A stretch of DNA of 45,779 nt from assembly GCA_023301585.1 (NCBI GenBank), contig JAMASZ010000156.1, positions 1 to 45,779 of the forward strand, in the 5' to 3' direction. The notes beneath the pieces are model-generated. The model did no database searches, was not told the origin of the DNA, and saw nothing but the letters and a program-made list of their open reading frames with translations. Shown here piece after piece: positions 8,713 to 17,159 of the stretch (the first letter of the stretch is position 1; the number at the start of each line of letters is the position of its first letter). Source of the DNA: Alphaproteobacteria bacterium. Its GTDB lineage: Bacteria; Pseudomonadota; Alphaproteobacteria; Micavibrionales; Micavibrionaceae. The translations under genes and the position numbers were made by a program.

Positions 8713-9771
8713 TTAATCGTCAAAAAGTTCCGGACGTTTCCGCTCAAGCTCATCCAATGTAATGGGCTTAAACTTCTTGTCCAAGTCAAGGCGTGCAAAT
8801 TCACTTGCACTAATTTTCCCGCTCCGAAAGATCTTAGCGCGCGTCGGACCGAGAACATCATTTTGAAAAGCCTTTGACTGTGTCTTGAGCCACTCATAAT
8901 AATTTACGCTGGAGCTGATAACACCCGAAGATGTCTTTCTTGTCAAGCCCCTAAGAAAGGATACGCCATCTCTAAAAAACGGGACGACGTGAGATCTGCA
9001 ATTGGGATGGATAGGGGGCAAAGGCCCCTCGCCGTATTGAAAGCGCTGTCCGTCGAGTCCGCGGCATTGGCGGGATGTTTTACTGTCTAAGATGGACACC
9101 CACTCGTAGCCTGCACCAAATTCAATAAATCTATCTGCGATTGTCCGAAACCGAGACAGGGAGGCGGCGTGCTGGATCACTGTGGAAATGGACGTCCGGA
9201 TCGCTCGTTGAGCCCGAGATACGAGTCCGTCCTTAAAATTACGAGACACGCGCCCGAGAATCTCAAGACGCAATTGTGTTGTTGTCCATGCTTGTGTGTA
9301 TGCCTGCCGGATCAACTTAGAAACGTTACGCCGTTGGAGCTCACTTTGTTCTTTCAGATAATCTCCAACCGTCAAACCGAGCGCGGCAATATAGGTATCT
9401 TTGACAACAGCCCATACTCGGGACTCTTTAGGAGGTTCTTGGTTGGGTGCGTCAATGGCGCGGTTGAGAAGCTCAGTATGATTCTTTGCTTCACGGAAGG
9501 AGTAATCACGTAACCACAGTAACAAGTCTTTTATGAAATCCCCCTCTGCTCGCTTCACGTCTTTATCAATCTGCTTGATAAGTGATGCAAGTTGAAACTT
9601 GTTTAAGTCAGAGATCTTCTCAGCGCCGTATTTGGCAAGACCTTTGAGCAGGGACTTGCGAATAGCAACAGACACCGGCGCGTAGGCCGTTGATTTGCCG
9701 GTCTTGAGGCGTTCAATATACACCTGGCGACGTATAAGCGAGTCCGTAACATATGTGTTGTAAACCGACAT
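8713..9771 (-). CDS. MuF-like minor head protein
   Basis: The 352-residue protein contains ILDSKTSRQCRGLDGQ and PPIHPNCRSHVVPFF around residues 228-266. These are the paired Cys/His signature of Mu F / SPP1 gp7-like head morphogenesis proteins. The N-terminal half is long and helical. It is encoded after the portal and before the scaffold, the standard position. The start overlaps the preceding stop as TAATG. Such proteins are packaged in low copy and may aid DNA ejection. Confidence 0.85.
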   Translation of the reverse strand: MSVYNTYVTDSLIRRQVYIERLKTGKSTAYAPVSVAIRKSLLKGLAKYGAEKISDLNKFQLASLIKQIDKDVKRAEGDFIKDLLLWLRDYSFREAKNHTELLNRAIDAPNQEPPKESRVWAVVKDTYIAALGLTVGDYLKEQSELQRRNVSKLIRQAYTQAWTTTQLRLEILGRVSRNFKDGLVSRAQRAIRTSISTVIQHAASLSRFRTIADRFIEFGAGYEWVSILDSKTSRQCRGLDGQRFQYGEGPLPPIHPNCRSHVVPFFRDGVSFLRGLTRKTSSGVISSSVNYYEWLKTQSKAFQNDVLGPTRAKIFRSGKISASEFARLDLDKKFKPITLDELERKRPELFDD

Positions 9772-10052
9772 TACACCCCGTTGTAGAGTTGTTGTTTTAC
9801 GATTTCAATTGTTCCGATGGAGGTTTGGATATCCGGTCCGCAATTGATAAAGCGAGTCCGTGTTCCGTCATCTTTGGGATCGTTCTCACGAAAACAAAGA
9901 ACCATGGTGTCAACATTCTGATACTCACCAGAATCAATTGCTCGAAGTGCAGCAATTAGGGCATCACGAGGAGTCCAATGGATTGCCAATTCTGTTTTTC
10001 GTGCTTTATGTTCGGTTAGGGATTCAGGGTGTTCTGCGAAGTCATCACTCAT
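9771..10052 (-). CDS. Hypothetical protein between portal and MuF
   Basis: I do not recognise this 93-residue protein. It is soluble, with a helical segment TPRDALIAALRAIDSGEYQN followed by strands (VDTMVLCFREND). It overlaps the portal stop as ATGA and the MuF start by one base, so it is translationally coupled to the head operon. A head-associated or assembly role is possible from context only. Confidence 0.6.
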   Translation of the reverse strand: MSDDFAEHPESLTEHKARKTELAIHWTPRDALIAALRAIDSGEYQNVDTMVLCFRENDPKDDGTRTRFINCGPDIQTSIGTIEIVKQQLYNGV

Positions 10053-11530
10053 TCTTCAATTTCCTCTTCTTCCTCTTCTTCCTCGGGCTCTTCCGGAATT
10101 GTAATTGGCGGATCAATAAGGATCTCGCCTTTGTACTCTTCGTCCTCTTGGAATGCGATCCCGCCGCGCTTGAGGTTATGGCGCATCTCGGTACGGCTGA
10201 TTGCTTCGGCCTGCCACTCAGCAATTATTTGAGCGCGCTCTTGAGGTGTCATCTTGGCAAGGTCAAAATCACTGTTTAGCTCAAACGTGATTGTACCCGA
10301 CGTGCCAGCAAACTGTTGCGCCCATTCAAGAGCGTTCTGGTATGCAAGCGATACGTTCTTTGTTGCAGACCCGAGAATTGACAGCTCTGCCGCCTCGTCT
10401 TGCTTTGCCTCTGTGGCTGTGCGTTCGACTTGCTTTGCCTCAACCAGTTTTGCGCCGAGAGCGACCATCTGGTTTTCTTTATGTTCCATTCCGGCCATGG
10501 CCATGGTGTTTGGATCAGCCTGTAGAATCCCAGCCTGCGCATCTTTCGGAAGCGCGATCCCGCCGAGGGCACCAAAGTTCATGTTGCCTTGGAGAACATC
10601 CTCGTTCCATTCTTTCGTGATACCAGACGCCCACAATGTAGGCTGGCCCGTAACAAAGGTTGATTCTTCGTGGTCTGCACTGTTGCAAAAATGAGCAATG
10701 TTTAGATTGGCAATATCAAGGAGCGGGGCGTCGTCAATAATGTGGTCGTTGTTTTCTGCGCCAATGAATGAGAACGGAATCTCCTTGAATGGCTTGGCGC
10801 TGCTATCCACCGGTGTCAGTACCTCACCAAGAGGTTCTTGCCCACTGTTGTTCTTCCCGTCTATATCGCGATAGATTTGGACGGTGTAATTACCTGTCAC
10901 AGCATCAAGGCGAAGAACGCGGTAGCGCTTCTCTGTCTCAATCTCAAACTCGTCTTTCTCAACGTCTTCAAACTCAACAAGAACTAGTTTAGACAACAGG
11001 ACTTTGGCGCCAACTGTTTTTGTCCGCCAGTTGATTATCTCGGTTGCTCGGTATAATTTAATTACAGGGCGAATCTCACCGGATTGTTGTTGTGCAAGTG
11101 TTGTTGGACCTTCCGTCACAGGATAGTCAGTCAAGACGCCCCCGCGTCCGGTCATCATAATGCCTCGCAATGCTCGCTTAGCCTGCTGCTCAAGACTTAC
11201 CCCGTCACCTTGGGCATCGACCTTAACAGGGTCGAGTGCTGCCGGAATCTCAATCTCGGAATCACGAGCAAAGACCTGACCAACAAGACCTTTGAGCGTG
11301 CGGCCCGTGATGTTGTGGAAAACCGAACGTCCAAGGTATGCGTCGTAGCGAGCGAGATTATCCAAATCCGTGTTACCTGGATTTGGACGAGGTAGATACT
11401 TATCCCCCCGCTTTTTAACCTGTCTCTGCCCCTTAACACAATCTTCTACCACCATCCAATCTGGTGCGGCGGCTGTTACCTCAGCGCGAATAAAGGCGAC
11501 GTTCTCGGAGCGTTGTACTGGGTCTGGCAT
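10049..11530 (-). CDS. Portal protein (DUF4055 type)
   Basis: The 493-residue protein follows the large terminase by two bases. It contains YDAYLGRSVFHNITGRTLKG near residue 65 and PLLDIANLNIAHFCNSADHE in the middle, both typical of DUF4055-family portals. The C-terminus ends in an acidic run of Glu residues, which may extend into the portal crown. The portal forms the dodecameric DNA channel at the capsid vertex and docks the terminase. Confidence 0.85.
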   Translation of the reverse strand: MPDPVQRSENVAFIRAEVTAAAPDWMVVEDCVKGQRQVKKRGDKYLPRPNPGNTDLDNLARYDAYLGRSVFHNITGRTLKGLVGQVFARDSEIEIPAALDPVKVDAQGDGVSLEQQAKRALRGIMMTGRGGVLTDYPVTEGPTTLAQQQSGEIRPVIKLYRATEIINWRTKTVGAKVLLSKLVLVEFEDVEKDEFEIETEKRYRVLRLDAVTGNYTVQIYRDIDGKNNSGQEPLGEVLTPVDSSAKPFKEIPFSFIGAENNDHIIDDAPLLDIANLNIAHFCNSADHEESTFVTGQPTLWASGITKEWNEDVLQGNMNFGALGGIALPKDAQAGILQADPNTMAMAGMEHKENQMVALGAKLVEAKQVERTATEAKQDEAAELSILGSATKNVSLAYQNALEWAQQFAGTSGTITFELNSDFDLAKMTPQERAQIIAEWQAEAISRTEMRHNLKRGGIAFQEDEEYKGEILIDPPITIPEEPEEEEEEEEIEE

Positions 11531-11532
11531 AG

Positions 11533-13095
11533 TTACCTCGGTAGGTTCAATCTAATGTCTTTAGCAATACGATTATCGCTTGCCAACACACGGTACCGAA
11601 CCTCGTCCCAAATATGGTCTTCCGCGGAAGTGTCAACGTCGTCTGGATTGTTTTCATCCCTCGGAAGCGTCGGCAAGATAGCAATTGCATTGCGGCAATT
11701 ATCCATGAAATATATGCCTGGCCCTTCATTGTCAATAGAAGCCTCAAAGCGGTCGCGCGTTAATTGCAACCCGTTTTTGCGCGAGCCAGGTGACTTGTCT
11801 GATTTGGTCCAACGCACTTTCTCGTCTGCCATACGCTTCTCGATGGTATCAATATCGGAATCGTTTACGTTCCGGATCTGGTTATCAGCAGGCCCACCAA
11901 CGGGGCGCTTCTTGATCCATCCGAGCTTCATCAGGACGTCTTCGTACTCCTTGATCCCCTTAGCAACATTCTTAGCGGATAACTTTAAGCCACGGTTAGT
12001 TCCGATTTCCTCAGAACCATACCATTCAGCAATGCGGATCAACGTCCCAGCAGGGGGACAAAACGTCGTCCCGTCAAGAAGCTTTGCACTCTCTCCGTTT
12101 GCCTCAGCCCACCATCCGACACTGAAAGGATGAGTAGACCCCCAGTCAAAAGAACGGTCAATGCGCCACGTCTTAGGCACAACAAATCTTCTTCGTACAT
12201 GGACAGGGGGTTTCCACACGTCGTCAAAAGCTCCGCCCGCAACAATATCCCAGTCTCCGTAAAGCCACGCCTTGCGTTTGTTCTCATCACGGATGGACTC
12301 AAGTTCCATAACATACTCGGGTGAGAGGTATGTGTTTTCCTTGTATGATCCAAAGATTCTTACTTGTGTCCGAGTGTGCATCTCGCGTTGTTGTGTCCGA
12401 GGATTGAACACCTCTTTAGTCTTTCGGACAATATGCCCTGCTGGCGCGGGATCAATAAACCGACGCTTAACCCAAGCGTGTCCAGGCCCGTAAGGGTTAG
12501 TCGTGCTAAAGTTGACAAGGGGCATCTCGGGTAAAGGCTTCCCGTCTGGTGTGTCGTAACGCCATGTCTGGCGGTCAATGATTACGCGCGGTGTGTGTTG
12601 CTCAGGAAGAAAGGATGAGCGATTGCAAGACAGCATTGCGTCGTATAGGTCAGGCGTCGGAAACTTACACAGCTCGTTCCATCCAATGAACGGAAACTCT
12701 TGGCCGTGATAATTCCAGTAATCCGACGGACGTTTAATTGTCCGGAATAGAAGTTCTTCCCCCGTTGACCATACCCATTTATAATCGGAGTTGGATGAGA
12801 GGAACCTTGCGGGTGGCCCAGCGATGGTCGGAAACCAACGGCGTGATTTGGAGACAAGGTCATCAAGGTTCTTATATTCGCGGTCAAAGATTACGCCTCG
12901 CCAATATGCGCCGTAGCCCCTGCCGACGTTCTTCCGGAAAGCCATGAGTTGGTCATCTGTCTTGCCTGGCCCGCGCGATCCGTCGTAGAGGATATGGTTG
13001 CACGGGCAGGACAGGGCAAGAGTCTGTGAACCTGGTAAGGGCGACCACGCTGGACGGTCAAGCTCGCCCTCTTCAAATGTGTGGATAATGCCCAT
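11533..13095 (-). CDS. Terminase large subunit
   Basis: 520 residues. Walker A is GSRGPGKT (39-46) and the Walker B region is FPFIGWNEL (about 134-142), both typical of packaging ATPases. The C-terminal RNase H-like nuclease is suggested by RSFDWGSTHPFSVGWW near residue 306 and acidic residues further on (DSDIDTIEKRMADEKV). It begins one base after the small-subunit stop. It translocates DNA into the prohead and cuts it. Motifs alone do not show headful or site-specific cutting. Confidence 0.93.
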   Translation of the reverse strand: MGIIHTFEEGELDRPAWSPLPGSQTLALSCPCNHILYDGSRGPGKTDDQLMAFRKNVGRGYGAYWRGVIFDREYKNLDDLVSKSRRWFPTIAGPPARFLSSNSDYKWVWSTGEELLFRTIKRPSDYWNYHGQEFPFIGWNELCKFPTPDLYDAMLSCNRSSFLPEQHTPRVIIDRQTWRYDTPDGKPLPEMPLVNFSTTNPYGPGHAWVKRRFIDPAPAGHIVRKTKEVFNPRTQQREMHTRTQVRIFGSYKENTYLSPEYVMELESIRDENKRKAWLYGDWDIVAGGAFDDVWKPPVHVRRRFVVPKTWRIDRSFDWGSTHPFSVGWWAEANGESAKLLDGTTFCPPAGTLIRIAEWYGSEEIGTNRGLKLSAKNVAKGIKEYEDVLMKLGWIKKRPVGGPADNQIRNVNDSDIDTIEKRMADEKVRWTKSDKSPGSRKNGLQLTRDRFEASIDNEGPGIYFMDNCRNAIAILPTLPRDENNPDDVDTSAEDHIWDEVRYRVLASDNRIAKDIRLNLPR

Positions 13096-13548
13096 CTAGT
13101 CGCGAGCTGATGCGAGAAGTTCTTCTTGTGACTTCTTGGCCGCTTCTTCCCAATCTTTAGGATCCGACACAGGAACAAGAAGTAACCCGCCCTTGCCACT
13201 ATTGAGATCAACTTTCTTGGCGGGCTGGATGTTTGTCAGGCCTGCAATCTTATCGAGAGCATTGATCCGTGCGTTTTGATTAGCTCCAGGACCACGATAT
13301 GTTGCCTCTCGTGCAAGCCTCTCAAGAACCCATGTCTTAGTGTCGTCTAGATCATCAAAATCAGGAACTTGGAAATCATCGGCGAGGACTTGGAGGACGT
13401 CGGGATGCTTATCGGCACGCTCAACAAACTCATCTATTAGCTCAGGATCAACCCCAGCGATCCGTGCCGCGTGTTGTTTGTTTCCAGTTTTAATAAATGC
13501 TTGAGCATATCTTGTATAGATTTCCTTAACGTCATCTACCGCGTCCAT
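13096..13548 (-). CDS. Terminase small subunit
   Basis: 150 residues immediately upstream of the large subunit. The N-terminal part (TRYAQAFIKTGNKQHAARIA and onward) is a helix-turn-helix-like DNA-recognition segment of the 'Y...F..TGN...AAR.AG' type. The middle includes VLERLAREATYRGPG and INALDKIAGL, a common small-terminase oligomerisation pattern. AGGAG precedes the ATG. A strong minus-strand promoter lies directly upstream, so this gene starts the structural operon. Confidence 0.82.
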   Translation of the reverse strand: MDAVDDVKEIYTRYAQAFIKTGNKQHAARIAGVDPELIDEFVERADKHPDVLQVLADDFQVPDFDDLDDTKTWVLERLAREATYRGPGANQNARINALDKIAGLTNIQPAKKVDLNSGKGGLLLVPVSDPKDWEEAAKKSQEELLASARD

Positions 13549-13578
13549 TTAAATCTCCTAAGGCACCGCCATAAAGAA

Positions 13579-13608
13579 GATATATGTTCTCTCAGGATCT
13601 TTTGTCAA
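13579..13608 (-). promoter_or_regulatory. Sigma70-like promoter of the structural operon
   Basis: TTGACA (13603-13608) and TATATC (13579-13584) are separated by 18 bp on the minus strand, about 30 bp upstream of the small terminase start. It follows the lysis-operon terminator and so can give independent late expression. Confidence 0.65.
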
Positions 13609-13614
13609 TGGAGA

Positions 13615-14082
13615 TTAAAAAATATCTCTCAGTGAGCGAGATAGCTTTTTCTCGGCCTTAGATTCTTTTTGTTTTAGAACCTGCTCGTTGTATGCTTTCC
13701 ACAGTAAGTCGCAAGCTTCATCACTTTTCACGACCTTCTCATTATGGAGGCGGACAATCTCATCACGATTGCGAGATTGCGTCCGAAGGTTGGCAGGGAC
13801 GGTTGCGTTGTATTGCTGGATGAGTGTGCGCTGTGTTCTCAGTGCGGTGGGATAATCACCATACTCAGTCTTGGGATCAAGCTGCTTTGCGGGTTCAGGT
13901 GCGAGGGCAAATGCCACGTCTGAGATTGGTTGATAATTATCTAGGGTTGGCGACCGCGGACATTGCGGAGGTGAAATAGTCGGACCCGTTCCCGTAGATG
14001 CGCAGCCCGTCACTAACAGGAGCAGCGGCGCACTTATCGCCACCAGCAGTTGCCGCTTGTTTCTTTTGTTGTCCTTGAACAT
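13615..14082 (-). CDS. Outer-membrane spanin lipoprotein (Rz1-like)
   Basis: 155 residues with a basic N-terminus, a hydrophobic segment and the lipobox LLLVTGC (Cys about 27), so it should be lipidated and inserted in the outer membrane. The mature part is Pro-rich at first and charged helical at the end. Its 5' end overlaps the i-spanin gene by 146 nt in another frame, the classic Rz/Rz1 arrangement. It is long for an Rz1-type protein. A terminator hairpin lies within its last codons, with the stop inside the U-tract. Confidence 0.85.
   Translation of the reverse strand: MFKDNKRNKRQLLVAISAPLLLLVTGCASTGTGPTISPPQCPRSPTLDNYQPISDVAFALAPEPAKQLDPKTEYGDYPTALRTQRTLIQQYNATVPANLRTQSRNRDEIVRLHNEKVVKSDEACDLLWKAYNEQVLKQKESKAEKKLSRSLRDIF
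13617..13643 (-). terminator. Rho-independent terminator ending the lysis operon
   Basis: Minus-strand TATCTC, a 9-nt loop, GAGATA and then TTTTTT. The stem lies inside the o-spanin coding end, and the gene's TAA overlaps the T-run. Confidence 0.75.
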
Positions 14083-14416
14083 AAATCCGCTCCACTGTTC
14101 CTTGTCTCGATTCCGAGAGCTCTACGTTGAGACCCGTAAGACGTGTGTTCTCAGTTGTCAGGGTCGTAATCTGTTTGTCTTTTGCGCCATAAATAGGAAC
14201 AAGAGCCGCAGCTGTTTGACGTTCAAGATTGATTGTGGTCTGTTGGCCCTCAATTGTTCCTTTTAGCTGTTTGATCTTAGATGATTTGACCGCTCCGTTC
14301 CAGAGGGAATGAGTTGCCCATACGGCAGGAAGGGTCATGGATGCGCCGGCAAGGAATGCGGCGAGCGCAATCTTAGGCGCACCAAACTTGGTTATTGCAG
14401 ATGTTAGAATTGACAA
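13937..14416 (-). CDS. Inner-membrane spanin (Rz-like)
   Basis: I start this at TTG 14416 because GGAGGAG lies 4 nt upstream and the previous gene stops at 14418; the track ATG at 14452 lies inside that gene. The 159-residue product has one N-terminal transmembrane segment (about 12-34, KIALAAFLAGASMTLPAVWA). A periplasmic helical region with coiled-coil character (TTLTTENTRLTGLNVELSES) follows. With the overlapping lipoprotein it would span the periplasm and fuse the membranes at lysis. Confidence 0.8.
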   Translation of the reverse strand: MSILTSAITKFGAPKIALAAFLAGASMTLPAVWATHSLWNGAVKSSKIKQLKGTIEGQQTTINLERQTAAALVPIYGAKDKQITTLTTENTRLTGLNVELSESRQGTVERIYVQGQQKKQAATAGGDKCAAAPVSDGLRIYGNGSDYFTSAMSAVANPR

Positions 14417-14417
14417 A

Positions 14418-14723
14418 CTACTCCTCCATATCCTTAAACGCGATCTGTTCAAGACGTTGACGGATACGTCTATTCTCGTCCTCCAGGTTGGTCACGCGGG
14501 TTTCCAGGCGCTCTACCTGCGCCTGGTGTGAGGATGTCAAGGCGTCGATTTGTTTCTTATGATTAGTCTGCATCTCGGAGATCAGAGTTGCAGTCATAAA
14601 ATAATACATTATTGCCATTCCGGCAAATACGCCTAGGGCAAAAAGACCCCCGCGTGGCCCAAGCATGTGTTTTACAAATCCTTGACGCAGATCTGTTGTC
14701 TGCGCATCTAAGTTATCAGCCAT
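14418..14723 (-). CDS. Membrane-anchored coiled-coil protein of the lysis cassette
   Basis: 101 residues with one transmembrane segment (about 25-48, GGLFALGVFAGMAIMYYFMT) followed by a heptad-rich coiled coil (VERLETRVTNLEDENRRIRQ). It lies between endolysin and spanins. It could be a single-span holin, an antiholin or another lysis accessory. The topology resembles spanins, but the overlapping downstream pair fits that role better. I cannot decide between holin and accessory from sequence. Confidence 0.65.
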   Translation of the reverse strand: MADNLDAQTTDLRQGFVKHMLGPRGGLFALGVFAGMAIMYYFMTATLISEMQTNHKKQIDALTSSHQAQVERLETRVTNLEDENRRIRQRLEQIAFKDMEE

Positions 14724-14749
14724 TCTAGAAAGTCCCTAGCGGTTATGTG

Positions 14750-15457
14750 TTAAGCCTCATTTTCAGAGACGATAGCACCGCTAGCGTCGTATTGCGGAAC
14801 AGGCGGGAGATCCGCGCTGCACCCCATAGGTTTTCTATATCCTAAGACACGTTCTTCGTCAACCCAAACATCAGAGACCCGATTGGATTGGTTGCCTCCT
14901 CGGAGTAGGATCTTCTTATTAGCCTTATCCTGACCCATAAGGAACGCGACGTGGCCGGACATCCCGCCTTTATGTCCTCTCCACAGTATGACGACTGCGC
15001 CAAAACCCATCTCGCATTCCTGGCCGTAGTCGAGCCAGTTCCGAGCGAGGTATGGATTCTCGTCAACACGTCCGGTGAGTTCATCATCTGGCAGGGCGAG
15101 GGCAAGCGATGTCTGCACGGCGTCACCGCACCACGGATAGACAGCCGGATCACCAAGAGTGCGCCCATCTGATTTAAGCCAGGTACGCAATTCCCAGTTA
15201 TGGAATCGCTCGTGAAGTCCGAGGTACCTTCCGATCTCGTTGACCCATGGAACGTCCAATGCTTTCGGTGTAACCTTTGTCTCAACATGTAGAAGACGAT
15301 TGAGCGCGCCTTGGCTCAAATACGCCGTTCCAGGAAGGCCCTGCGACTGTTTAAATTCAATGATTGCCAGGCGAGTCTGCGGACCGTAAATACCGTCTAT
15401 ACGCCCGTGGTAGTACCCGCGTGATTGCAGGGCGGTTTGTATCTCAACGTAATTCAT
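14750..15457 (-). CDS. Endolysin: peptidoglycan-binding domain plus Cys peptidase
   Basis: Start 15457 is chosen because AGGAGG lies 6 nt upstream; the track start seven codons earlier has none. Residues 1-58 are a PG_binding_1 domain (RIDGIYGPQTRLAIIEFKQS). The rest resembles the TIGR02594/CHAP-like peptidase family with AVYPWCGDAVQ (Cys 110) and MSGHVAFLMG (His 169), the probable catalytic pair. The product is about 235 residues with no signal peptide, so it should need a holin for release. It would cut peptide cross-links in the cell wall. Confidence 0.87.
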   Translation of the reverse strand: MNYVEIQTALQSRGYYHGRIDGIYGPQTRLAIIEFKQSQGLPGTAYLSQGALNRLLHVETKVTPKALDVPWVNEIGRYLGLHERFHNWELRTWLKSDGRTLGDPAVYPWCGDAVQTSLALALPDDELTGRVDENPYLARNWLDYGQECEMGFGAVVILWRGHKGGMSGHVAFLMGQDKANKKILLRGGNQSNRVSDVWVDEERVLGYRKPMGCSADLPPVPQYDASGAIVSENEA

Positions 15458-15480
15458 AACGGCCTCCTGATTTGCCAATC

Positions 15481-15509
15481 AGATGACACGGAAGATTGTG
15501 TTTTGTCAA
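15481..15509 (-). promoter_or_regulatory. Possible promoter of the endolysin operon
   Basis: TTGACA at 15504-15509 and a weaker TCATCT at 15481-15486, 17 bp apart, lie upstream of the endolysin SD. The -35 is perfect, the -10 weak. Confidence 0.45.
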
Positions 15510-15515
15510 GATATG

Positions 15516-15710
15516 TTATTCGACCCAAACGGTTTCGTATTTAATAGGAAGATTCCCGCATGTGTGGGACTCATCTGGTGACAAGACCTCTGTGCATTGT
15601 CCTGTGTTGTGGCTTAGGTAAACGACCGGAGTTGACGCCCATAGGTGCAGGAATAGGATAAATCCGCCCGCTATGAGGCAGGCGGACATTATTACTTGTG
15701 TATTGGTCAT
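15516..15710 (-). CDS. Small single-span membrane protein
   Basis: ATG 15710 is chosen for the GGAGAG upstream. The 64-residue product has one transmembrane segment (VIMSACLIAGGFILFLHLWA) at its N-terminus and an outer or periplasmic tail with two Cys (TGQCTEV, HTCGNL) that could form a disulfide. It lies just upstream of the endolysin. A signal-anchor holin/antiholin-type role is possible, but no family is recognised. Confidence 0.55.
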   Translation of the reverse strand: MTNTQVIMSACLIAGGFILFLHLWASTPVVYLSHNTGQCTEVLSPDESHTCGNLPIKYETVWVE

Positions 15711-15760
15711 TGGTCTCTCCATCATATCTAAGAATGAACGTAAAGACATAAGATTACCAA

Positions 15761-16126
15761 TTAGTTAAAAAGTGGACCGTGACCGAATTGGATAGGAACG
15801 CGCACTGTTTGATAATCAGCACCTTCCGCACCAACAACATTACCTTCCGGTTTGCCGTCGTCCGGAATGACTCTGAACCCTGCTTGCATGAGTGCGGCAA
15901 GGGCTTCTTGACCCGAGTCTACACCTTCACGGACACGGAAGACAATCTCGTCACGACCAGTCATGGGTCCGTCACGATGCTTCTCAGGTTCCGTTGTAAG
16001 GGATTCAAGAACGACCGCGTCCAGGACACATTTGCGGGTATGGCCGACGCCAACAGGATTCACTGTAATACAGTCTCGAAAGACCTCTTCTATTTTGACG
16101 CGCTCGGCGTCTGTTAAAGTGCGCAT
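15761..16126 (-). CDS. Hypothetical protein
   Basis: ATG 16126 has GAAGGAGTAG just upstream, so I trim the track ORF to 121 residues (MRTLTDAERVKIEEVF...). It contains GRDEIVFRVREGVDSGQEAL and ends with QFGHGPLFN. No domain is recognised. It starts five bases after the preceding stop, in the small-gene operon leading to lysis. Confidence 0.6.
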   Translation of the reverse strand: MRTLTDAERVKIEEVFRDCITVNPVGVGHTRKCVLDAVVLESLTTEPEKHRDGPMTGRDEIVFRVREGVDSGQEALAALMQAGFRVIPDDGKPEGNVVGAEGADYQTVRVPIQFGHGPLFN

Positions 16127-16130
16127 GATG

Positions 16131-16313
16131 CTACTCCTTCTCGTCCAGTTTCTGATTGATAGCTTCAAACTCGGTCTGGACACCCTTGGTGAAGCCAAAG
16201 AGCTCTTTCTGATCCTTCAACCACCCGTGCATGGCACCGAGGGCTATAAGGCACGCGAATATAGACGCAACAAAGAAACCTGCTATAAGGAGCAGAACCT
16301 GCCACCACGTCAC
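16131..16313 (-). CDS. Small membrane protein, holin candidate
   Basis: 60 residues with a long hydrophobic N-terminal segment (WQVLLLIAGFFVASIFACLI) and a charged cytoplasmic-type tail (FEAINQKLDEKE). It overlaps the upstream stop as ATGA. Size and topology fit a pinholin or other small holin, but the endolysin is three genes away. Membrane location is clear; function is not. Confidence 0.55.
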   Translation of the reverse strand: MTWWQVLLLIAGFFVASIFACLIALGAMHGWLKDQKELFGFTKGVQTEFEAINQKLDEKE

Positions 16314-16468
16314 GAAGACAGGACTTTAGTTTTGAGGATGCGGACACCCTGCACTTTGCGCCGTAACGCCTGCTGTGCCTGTGGCGGAGAATCTGCTTGG
16401 ACATCCATGTGTGCCTTGCGACCGCGTGCCTGCCCGTTCAGAACGTAATGGACTCTAAACATTGCCAT
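16310..16468 (-). CDS. Small basic hypothetical protein
   Basis: The likely start is ATG 16468, one base after the preceding stop, giving 52 residues (MAMFRVHYVLNGQARGRKAH...). The longer track ORF begins inside the upstream gene. A strand-rich start and a basic helical end (QALRRKVQGVRILKTKVLSS) are seen. Similar short proteins occur in many siphoviruses without known function. Confidence 0.55.
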   Translation of the reverse strand: MAMFRVHYVLNGQARGRKAHMDVQADSPPQAQQALRRKVQGVRILKTKVLSS

Positions 16469-16469
16469 A

Positions 16470-16733
16470 CTAATGCACAGCCTTTGCTTGATTGATCTCG
16501 TCTTGAGTGATCCCTGAATCCAGCAGAGCGGATTCCGTCGCGCCGTTTGCAAGGGCGTCGCGTAAGGCCTCGGTACGTGTGGCGAATCCTTTATCAGATT
16601 CCGCTATTACTTTATCGCCCATCAGGACCTCCGTTAATTTGGCGAGCACTAGTTTAACAACATACTCCCGTGTGGGTTCACAACATTTATAGACGGTTGC
16701 CGTGTCTCGTATATCGTATTGCATAGACGACAC
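16470..16733 (-). CDS. Hypothetical protein, first gene of the leftward late region
   Basis: 87 residues from GTG 16733, or 84 from ATG 16724; neither has a strong SD, so the start is uncertain. It contains YKCCEPTREYVVKLVLAKLT and a C-terminal helix (DSGITQDEINQAKAVH). Not recognised. It is transcribed away from the rightward promoter at 16779. Confidence 0.55.
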   Translation of the reverse strand: MSSMQYDIRDTATVYKCCEPTREYVVKLVLAKLTEVLMGDKVIAESDKGFATRTEALRDALANGATESALLDSGITQDEINQAKAVH

Positions 16734-16838
16734 TCAGCGCGCAAGAGAAAATAAATGTAGAAAAGATAACTTTAGGGGTTGCACTAGATTACGAGATGAG
16801 GTATAAGATGTTATCAAACATTGATTAGGAACAACAAA
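16734..16838. other. Divergent intergenic region
   Basis: This AT-rich stretch separates the leftward gene at 16733 from the rightward gene at 16839. It carries a clear rightward promoter. I could not pick a convincing leftward promoter. Confidence 0.6.
16779..16807 (+). promoter_or_regulatory. Rightward early promoter
   Basis: TTGCAC (16779-16784), 17 bp, TATAAG (16802-16807). TTAGGGGTTG overlapping the -35 recurs in the promoter at 25941. Confidence 0.65.
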
Positions 16839-17159
16839 ATGATTAACAATCCAACATACGCAACGGTATCCACAGCAAAGCGCGGGGCCAAGCGTCTCGG
16901 GCTCACAAAATTCGACATTGTGCCGTGCGGTGAGCGCTTTGAGCTACGCGATTTGACACGTCCCCTATATGACGCGAGCAAACGCGCACGATCCGCCACA
17001 AAAGCGCCCGTAACGAAGGTATGGGACATATGTATTGAGCACGGCGAGTCTATGGCGCGCAAAGACATCATTGCCCTGTGTGTCACAGCAGGGATCAATA
17101 TCAACACAGCCAAAACGCAATACCAAGCGTGGCGCAAGGCAGCAGGACTAGTCAAATGA
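16839..17159 (+). CDS. DNA-binding-like protein A with shared C-terminal domain
   Basis: 106 residues; ATG 16839 is preceded by AGGAAC. The N-terminal half is basic (STAKRGAKRLGLTKFDIVP). Residues about 58-103 (VTKVWDICIEHGE ... NTAKTQYQAWRKAAG) match the C-terminus of the protein at 32868 and the centre of the one at 33490. The 'TQY..WR' helix at the end looks like a recognition helix. It lies directly behind a promoter and overlaps the next gene as ATGA. A transcription or DNA-organising role is inferred, not shown. Confidence 0.7.
   Translation: MINNPTYATVSTAKRGAKRLGLTKFDIVPCGERFELRDLTRPLYDASKRARSATKAPVTKVWDICIEHGESMARKDIIALCVTAGININTAKTQYQAWRKAAGLVK

Noticed and set aside
11513-12133. 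206-residue plus-strand ORF
   Set aside because: Antisense to the large terminase; composition typical of a shadow frame.
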